The translations under genes were made by a program, and so were the position numbers. A DNA stretch of 8,701 bases from Actinomycetes bacterium. Lineage in GTDB: Bacteria; Actinomycetota; Acidimicrobiia; Spongiisociales; UBA5794. Location: positions 1 to 8,701 of the forward strand of contig JAJRYI010000166.1 of the NCBI GenBank assembly GCA_024275815.1, in the 5' to 3' direction. The notes under the pieces are model-generated. The model was not told the origin of the DNA and searched no databases. It worked only from the letters and a program-made list of their open reading frames with translations. Below, in pieces: positions 5,782-8,701 of this stretch. Each line of letters starts with the position of its first letter. Within the stretch, counting starts at the first letter, position 1.

Positions 5782-6131
5782 TGCCACGTCCAAAGAAGGG
5801 TAAGCGCCTCGGCGGGAGCCCGTCGCATCAGCGCAAGATCCTTGCGAACCTCACGGCGTCTCTCATCGAGCATGAAGAGATCACGACAACGCACGCCAAG
5901 GCGAAGGTGCTTCGTCCGTATGCAGAGAAGATCATCACGAAGGCACGTCGAGGCGATCTCCACGCTCGACGAACCGTGCTCAAGAAGATTGAGAACAACG
6001 ACGTCGTCACGAAACTGTTCGACGACGTTGCGCCCCGGTACGCAGACCGTCCCGGTGGGTATCTGCGGATCATCAAGCTCGGTCCCCGTCGTGGTGACGG
6101 CGCCGAGATGGCAAAGGTCGAGCTGGTCTAG
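5781..6131 (+). CDS. rplQ: 50S ribosomal protein L17 (bL17)
   Basis: A 116-residue protein of normal L17 length, with the family start [20 protein letters not shown], the [20 protein letters not shown] block (34-53) and the end [21 protein letters not shown]17 lies near the peptide exit tunnel of the 50S subunit. Its ATG overlaps the rpoA stop by one base, with GGGAG upstream inside rpoA, so translation is probably coupled to alpha. It is the last gene of the operon: a short heptad repeat and a strong terminator follow. Confidence 0.98.
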   Translation: MPRPKKGKRLGGSPSHQRKILANLTASLIEHEEITTTHAKAKVLRPYAEKIITKARRGDLHARRTVLKKIENNDVVTKLFDDVAPRYADRPGGYLRIIKLGPRRGDGAEMAKVELV

Positions 6132-6132
6132 C

Positions 6133-6167
6133 CAGACAGCAGACGACAGACGTCAGACAACAGATCG
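6133..6167 (+). repeat. Seven-base tandem repeat CAGACnn
   Basis: CAGAC occurs at 6133, 6140, 6147 and 6154 with exact 7-base spacing and is followed by CAGAT at 6161. The two variable bases differ in each unit (AG, GA, GT, AA, CG). It begins one base after the rplQ stop codon and ends five bases before the terminator stem. It is not coding. Confidence 0.8.
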
Positions 6168-6172
6168 TGGAG

Positions 6173-6196
6173 AGGCCGGCCTTCGGGCCGGTCTTT
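6173..6196 (+). terminator. Rho-independent terminator of the alpha operon
   Basis: A nine-base-pair, GC-rich stem (AGGCCGGCC at 6173-6181 with GGCCGGTCT at 6186-6194, one G-U pair) closes a C(UUCG)G tetraloop and runs into TTTCT. It lies between convergent genes rplQ and the small membrane protein. The T-run is short and better on the plus strand, so it mainly serves the operon. Confidence 0.85.
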
Positions 6197-6209
6197 CTCG
6201 TGCTATGGG

Positions 6210-6437
6210 TCACATCAGGAACGTGCCGAGGATCGTGTGGACGAAGAGCCGTGCGAGTGCGGCTGCCGCCATTGCAGTAGCCAGATACAGCAACGTCGCC
6301 CGCTTCGGTCGGGGGGCGAGGAACGAACCTGCGGCAAGGATGCCTGCGCCGACCAGCGCGGGTGTGGGAAGCAGGACACCCACGAAGATCGCCGTTGCTA
6401 TACCGACGGCAGAGACGCGATCTGGTAGCAGGTTCAT
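6210..6437 (-). CDS. Small hydrophobic membrane protein, unknown function
   Basis: A 75-residue protein. ATG at 6437 is chosen because GGAG lies six bases upstream on the minus strand and the product is then a compact hydrophobic protein; the frame stays open further upstream but that part is charged and unlike a gene. Hydrophobic segments at about 8-40 (broken by LLPTPAL, so two helices) and about 46-66, joined by the basic turn APRPKRA (41-47), suggest two or three transmembrane helices with the basic loop on the inside. No family is recognised. It converges on rplQ across the terminator and is divergent from the NUDIX gene. TAGCAT about 47 bases upstream of the start is a possible -10 box. 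Confidence 0.65.
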   Translation of the reverse strand: MNLLPDRVSAVGIATAIFVGVLLPTPALVGAGILAAGSFLAPRPKRATLLYLATAMAAAALARLFVHTILGTFLM

Positions 6438-6530
6438 GGACAACTCCAATGAGCATGGTGAGTGTTGGGGTGAGCCGTCCGATGCTACCGCTTTCGCATA
6501 GTTGGAAAGGTCCATGGCGCCGGTAGGGTC

Positions 6531-6535
6531 GGAGG
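6531..6535 (+). promoter_or_regulatory. Ribosome-binding site deciding the NUDIX start
   Basis: GGAGG lies five bases before GTG 6541. Upstream in-frame starts at 6502 (TTG) and 6514 (ATG) lack a correctly spaced site, so 6541 is preferred. Confidence 0.6.
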
Positions 6536-6540
6536 ATGCG

Positions 6541-7149
6541 GTGGCACAGGAACGATCGAATCGCGTGGACGGATCGACGATGCACGACGTGAATCGATGG
6601 GCACAAGGCCCGACCGACATAGATCCAACCGTTCGGGAGTACCGCCCCGAAGGCGACCTGCACTCGTATCGGGTCGCTCTCGATGCTCTCGACACCGGTC
6701 GAGAGATGTGGCCGCGCTCTGAGTTCGACCCGGGACACTTCACTGCATCCGGCTTCGTGGCGTCACCAGACGGCAAAGCCTTGCTCCTCATCCATCACGG
6801 GAAACTCGACCGATGGTTACAACCCGGTGGACACATGGAGGCGGTGGATGGCTGCGTGGAGGACGCTGCCCGTAGGGAGGTCCTCGAGGAGACAGGTGTC
6901 GGCGATCTGGTTCGTATCGGTTCCTCTCTCGTGCGTATCGACGCGCATACGATCCCCGAGCGTGGTGATGAGCCGGAGCACATCCACATCGATCTGGCTG
7001 TGGGGTTCATCTCGCCGAACGACGCCATTGGGCCGCTCGACGAGGTCAAGGATGCGTGCTGGGTCCGCTTTGAGGATCTCGATGACTACGACGTTGACGG
7101 CGGTGTCCTCGGGGGAGTAGACGCGCTGAGAAGACTGCTCGCGGGCTGA
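6541..7149 (+). CDS. NUDIX hydrolase
   Basis: A 202-residue protein from GTG 6541. Residues 1 to about 60 are a helical N-terminal region; the NUDIX domain starts at HFTASGFVASPDGKALLLIH (67-86), with RWLQPGGHME (91-100) leading into the NUDIX box. The catalytic helix REVLEETGV (112-120) with Glu113, Glu116 and Glu117 is intact for metal binding. The box has one extra residue between the Gly and the RE compared with the strict consensus, and Asp103 in place of the first Glu. From memory this PGGHxExxD variant occurs in many actinobacterial NUDIX proteins. The family cleaves nucleoside diphosphates linked to another group; the substrate here cannot be told. HIHIDLAVGFIS (147-158) is a typical core strand. 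It is a single gene divergent from the small membrane protein. Confidence 0.93.
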   Translation: MAQERSNRVDGSTMHDVNRWAQGPTDIDPTVREYRPEGDLHSYRVALDALDTGREMWPRSEFDPGHFTASGFVASPDGKALLLIHHGKLDRWLQPGGHMEAVDGCVEDAARREVLEETGVGDLVRIGSSLVRIDAHTIPERGDEPEHIHIDLAVGFISPNDAIGPLDEVKDACWVRFEDLDDYDVDGGVLGGVDALRRLLAG

Positions 7150-7177
7150 CCGCCGTTCCTTCGTTCTGTGGGCCGCC

Positions 7178-7194
7178 ACCGTCGTATAGACGGT
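7178..7194. terminator. Short hairpin between convergent NUDIX and UspA genes
   Basis: accgtc (7178-7183) and gacggt (7189-7194) form a six-base-pair stem with a five-base loop (gtata) in the 74-base gap. No T-run follows on either strand, so it is at best a weak bidirectional terminator. Confidence 0.3.
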
Positions 7195-7223
7195 CTGGAA
7201 CCCTGGGTATGGAGTTGTGGATA

Positions 7224-7682
7224 TCAGGTGTCGTAGATGCCTTGGCGGACGACGACGACCGGGATGGTGGCGTCGAGGAGGATCCGGGTGAGGTGACGGC
7301 CTACGGAGTGGTGACCGTGGACACCGACCACGATGGAGTCTGCGTCGACCTCTTCGACGATGTCCCAGATCACCGTCGGGAGGTCTCCGAACTCGATGGC
7401 GTAGGACACCCCGATGGCAGAGACGTCGCCGACGGCATCTTCGAACCAGACGCGGACCTCGTTCGCCTTGGCGTGCTCGAACTCCTCGACGATGGGCTTG
7501 GCGTCGGACTCCTCGCGGCGCATCTGGTACCTGAAGGAGATCGCGTCCCGTGTGTCGATGTCGGTCGAGCCGACGACGTGTGCGACGGTGACGTCGGCGT
7601 TGAGGAGCTTTGCACGCCGTACCGCGTACCGAGCGGCGTCGATAGATGAGTCGGTCAGGTCGGTCGCAAGAACGATACGCAT
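7224..7682 (-). CDS. Universal stress protein (UspA family)
   Basis: A 152-residue single-domain Usp. ATG at 7682 is chosen because AAGGAG (7688-7693, minus strand) lies five bases upstream; the in-frame GTG at 7700 would place that site inside the gene. It begins MRIVLATDLTDSS with the conserved Asp8 of the nucleotide pocket, followed by helix AARYAVRRAKLL, strand VTVAHVV, and a C-terminal VVGVHGHHSVGRHLTRILLD then PVVVV. The first part of the G-2x-G-9x-G-S/T ATP motif is present (Gly120, Gly123), but the later Gly-Ser pair is replaced by residues near LLDAT, so ATP binding may be lost or altered. Usp proteins act in the cytosol in stress tolerance or as regulators of neighbouring transporters. 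It is divergent from a TRAP transporter, which recalls TeaD, a Usp that regulates the TeaABC TRAP system of Halomonas elongata. Confidence 0.92.
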   Translation of the reverse strand: MRIVLATDLTDSSIDAARYAVRRAKLLNADVTVAHVVGSTDIDTRDAISFRYQMRREESDAKPIVEEFEHAKANEVRVWFEDAVGDVSAIGVSYAIEFGDLPTVIWDIVEEVDADSIVVGVHGHHSVGRHLTRILLDATIPVVVVRQGIYDT

Positions 7683-7706
7683 CGATGCTCCTTGGGTCAC
7701 GTGGCC

Positions 7707-7712
7707 ACTTTA
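7707..7712 (-). promoter_or_regulatory. -10 box for the UspA gene
   Basis: TAAAGT on the minus strand lies 24 bases before the ATG, giving a short leader that carries AAGGAG. No strong -35 is seen. Confidence 0.45.
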
Positions 7713-7745
7713 CCTCTATGGGATGCGTCGGTGCGTATCGTCGTC

Positions 7746-7751
7746 TATTGT
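7746..7751 (+). promoter_or_regulatory. -10 box for the TRAP transporter genes
   Basis: TATTGT fits TAnnnT and would start transcription around 7758-7760, right at the ATG of a six-codon reading frame and 17-19 bases before the small permease gene. No clear -35 box. Confidence 0.45.
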
Positions 7752-7759
7752 GCGGTGCG

Positions 7760-7780
7760 ATGAGGCAGAGCGCGCGATGA
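7760..7780 (+). other. Candidate six-codon upstream reading frame (MRQSAR) overlapping the TRAP small permease start
   Basis: ATG at 7760 begins six codons ending in TGA at 7778-7780, sharing ATGA with the ATG (7777-7779) of the permease gene. It starts about where transcription from the TATTGT box is predicted, so it could be translated leaderless and couple ribosomes to the next gene. It could also be chance. Confidence 0.25.
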
Positions 7781-8436
7781 CCGATACGACTACGACTGTG
7801 GACGGTGACGCACCGTCGGGCGCGTGGCGCGTTGCACTCGGTTTCCAGCGAGGCATCGACACTCTCAACGAGAAGGCAGGTGGAGTCACACCGTACCTCG
7901 TGATCATCGTCGTGGTGATCGGATTCTCGAACGTCGTGCTGCGCTACTTCGGTCGTTTCATCGGTGCCCGTCTGGTGAACAACTACTGGCTCGAGTCTCA
8001 GTGGTACCTCTACTCGCTCGTCTTCCTGCTCGGATTCGGGTACATCCTCAAGCGACAGATCAACGTTCGTGTCGACTTCTGGTGGGCAGAGCAGTCCCTG
8101 CGCCGGAAGGTCCTGATCGACTTCTACGGGCATCTCATCGCCCTGATCCCGTTCACGATCATGGCGATCTGGGTCTCCTGGAGCTGGGTGACGAGTTCGT
8201 TCGTCTCCCAACAGGGCAGTTTCACGACGTGGAAGATCTGGCAGATATGGGAGAACAGCCCCGACCCGAGCGGCCTTCCCCGTGCGCCGATCAAGCTGAT
8301 GATCATCGTCGGATTCACGCTGCTCCTGCTCCAGGCCCTCGCTGAGATGGTCAAGTTGTGGGCTGTGCTGCGAGGCCACGAGGACTGGGTCGAGCTCCCG
8401 GTCGCTCACGAAGTAACTCCCCAGAGAATCGAGTAG
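7777..8436 (+). CDS. TRAP transporter small permease (DctQ type, mannitol/chloroaromatic-like)
   Basis: A 219-residue protein with four predicted membrane helices: about 39-58 (PYLVIIVVVIGFSNVVLRYF), 73-92 (ESQWYLYSLVFLLGFGYILK), 115-141, and 171-198. The N-terminal 35 residues are cytosolic and Thr-rich. The pattern NVVLRYF, then NxxWLExQWYL, then KRQINVRVDFWW, matches the small permease of TRAP systems annotated as mannitol/chloroaromatic type (COG4665) rather than the shorter dicarboxylate DctQ; this is from memory of the family. It joins the large permease to form a sodium-driven importer fed by a periplasmic-type binding protein. No binding-protein gene is in view. ATG 7777 is chosen for its position after the -10 box; an in-frame GTG at 7750 lies within that box. 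Its stop overlaps the AGGAGG ribosome site of the next gene. Confidence 0.9.
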   Translation: MTDTTTTVDGDAPSGAWRVALGFQRGIDTLNEKAGGVTPYLVIIVVVIGFSNVVLRYFGRFIGARLVNNYWLESQWYLYSLVFLLGFGYILKRQINVRVDFWWAEQSLRRKVLIDFYGHLIALIPFTIMAIWVSWSWVTSSFVSQQGSFTTWKIWQIWENSPDPSGLPRAPIKLMIIVGFTLLLLQALAEMVKLWAVLRGHEDWVELPVAHEVTPQRIE

Positions 8437-8445
8437 GAGGACACT

Positions 8446-8701
8446 ATGAGTGACTTCGGCGGATGGCTCGCCGTCATCATGTTCGTGCTGTTCCTCGTGT
8501 TGCTGCTCGCCGGGTATCCGGTCGCGTTCTCGTTCGCGGGCACGGGCGTCGTGTTCACGATTCTGGGCCTCGTGTTCAACGTCATCGACGCGAACTTCTT
8601 ACGCCTCCTGCCGAACCGCTGGTTCGGTGCGATGTCGGACTTCACGTTGCTTGCGATCATCTTCTTCGTCTTCATGGGGGCCATATTCGAGCGTTCTGGT
8701 C
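8446..8701 (+). CDS. TRAP transporter large permease (DctM type), 3' truncated by window edge
   Basis: Eighty-five complete codons are visible from ATG 8446 before the window ends. AGGAGG (8435-8440) lies five bases upstream and overlaps the stop of the small permease gene, a close coupling. The sequence is strongly hydrophobic: helix 1 at about 6-22 ([18 protein letters not shown]), then the DctM-typical [11 protein letters not shown] (24-34), a second helix to about 45, then a linker with [17 protein letters not shown] and a third helix (69-80). The large permease forms the transport path of TRAP systems and belongs to the ion-transporter superfamily. Its length (usually 425-600 residues) cannot be judged here. 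The next gene may be the binding protein. Confidence 0.92.
   Translation, partial: MSDFGGWLAVIMFVLFLVLLLAGYPVAFSFAGTGVVFTILGLVFNVIDANFLRLLPNRWFGAMSDFTLLAIIFFVFMGAIFERSG

Noticed and set aside
6438..6791. N-terminal extension of the small membrane protein frame up to 6791
   Set aside because: It overlaps the NUDIX gene on the opposite strand, is polar and unlike the hydrophobic remainder, and a good ribosome site supports the start at 6437.
6817..8409. A 530-codon open frame on the minus strand
   Set aside because: It runs antisense or out of frame to the NUDIX, UspA and TRAP genes, all of which have strong family matches. The Arg/Asp/His-rich translation is typical of a shadow frame in high-GC DNA.

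Overview
This is a high-GC window whose lipoproteins, extended -10 style promoters (TAnnnT), signs of leaderless transcription and ribosomal-gene sequences point to an actinobacterium. The Thr-rich linkers of the surface lipoproteins and the general gene style suggest a relative of the class Acidimicrobiia, but that placement is inference. The window is chromosomal: it carries the housekeeping alpha operon for ribosomal proteins and RNA polymerase alpha.

Layout. (1) 1-1446: two tandem paralogous secreted proteins. The first is cut by the window start; both have a low-complexity Thr linker followed by a roughly 165-residue domain of unknown function. (2) 1471-2142, minus strand: a HAD-superfamily hydrolase of the haloacid dehalogenase type II group. 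It converges on the paralogs and is divergent from (3) 2228-2746, a 172-residue lipoprotein of unknown function. (4) 2747-3123: 377 bases without a convincing gene. They hold a long imperfect inverted repeat, a good promoter and a leader that can fold into several hairpins, the last of which covers the rpmJ ribosome-binding site and touches its start codon. (5) 3124-6131: the alpha operon rpmJ-rpsM-rpsK-rpsD-rpoA-rplQ, tightly packed with two TAATG stop/start overlaps. infA, usual just upstream of rpmJ in many bacteria, is absent here. S11 carries an unusual acidic 64-residue N-terminal extension. (6) 6132-6196: a 7-base-period repeat, then a UUCG-tetraloop terminator ending the operon. (7) 6210-6437 minus: a 75-residue membrane protein, divergent from (8) 6541-7149, a NUDIX hydrolase. 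(9) 7224-7682 minus: a UspA-type universal stress protein, divergent from (10) 7777-8701, the small and (partial) large permease genes of a TRAP transporter. The small subunit resembles the mannitol/chloroaromatic type.

Functional picture. The alpha operon appears to be its own transcription unit here, with a promoter, a structured leader and a terminator. The leader is the best candidate for a regulatory element not explained by ordinary annotation; autogenous control by one of the operon's own r-proteins (S4 is the classical regulator of this operon in Escherichia coli) is a hypothesis. The UspA/TRAP pair recalls the known TeaD/TeaABC pairing of Halomonas. No mobile element, CRISPR array, tRNA or rRNA was seen.
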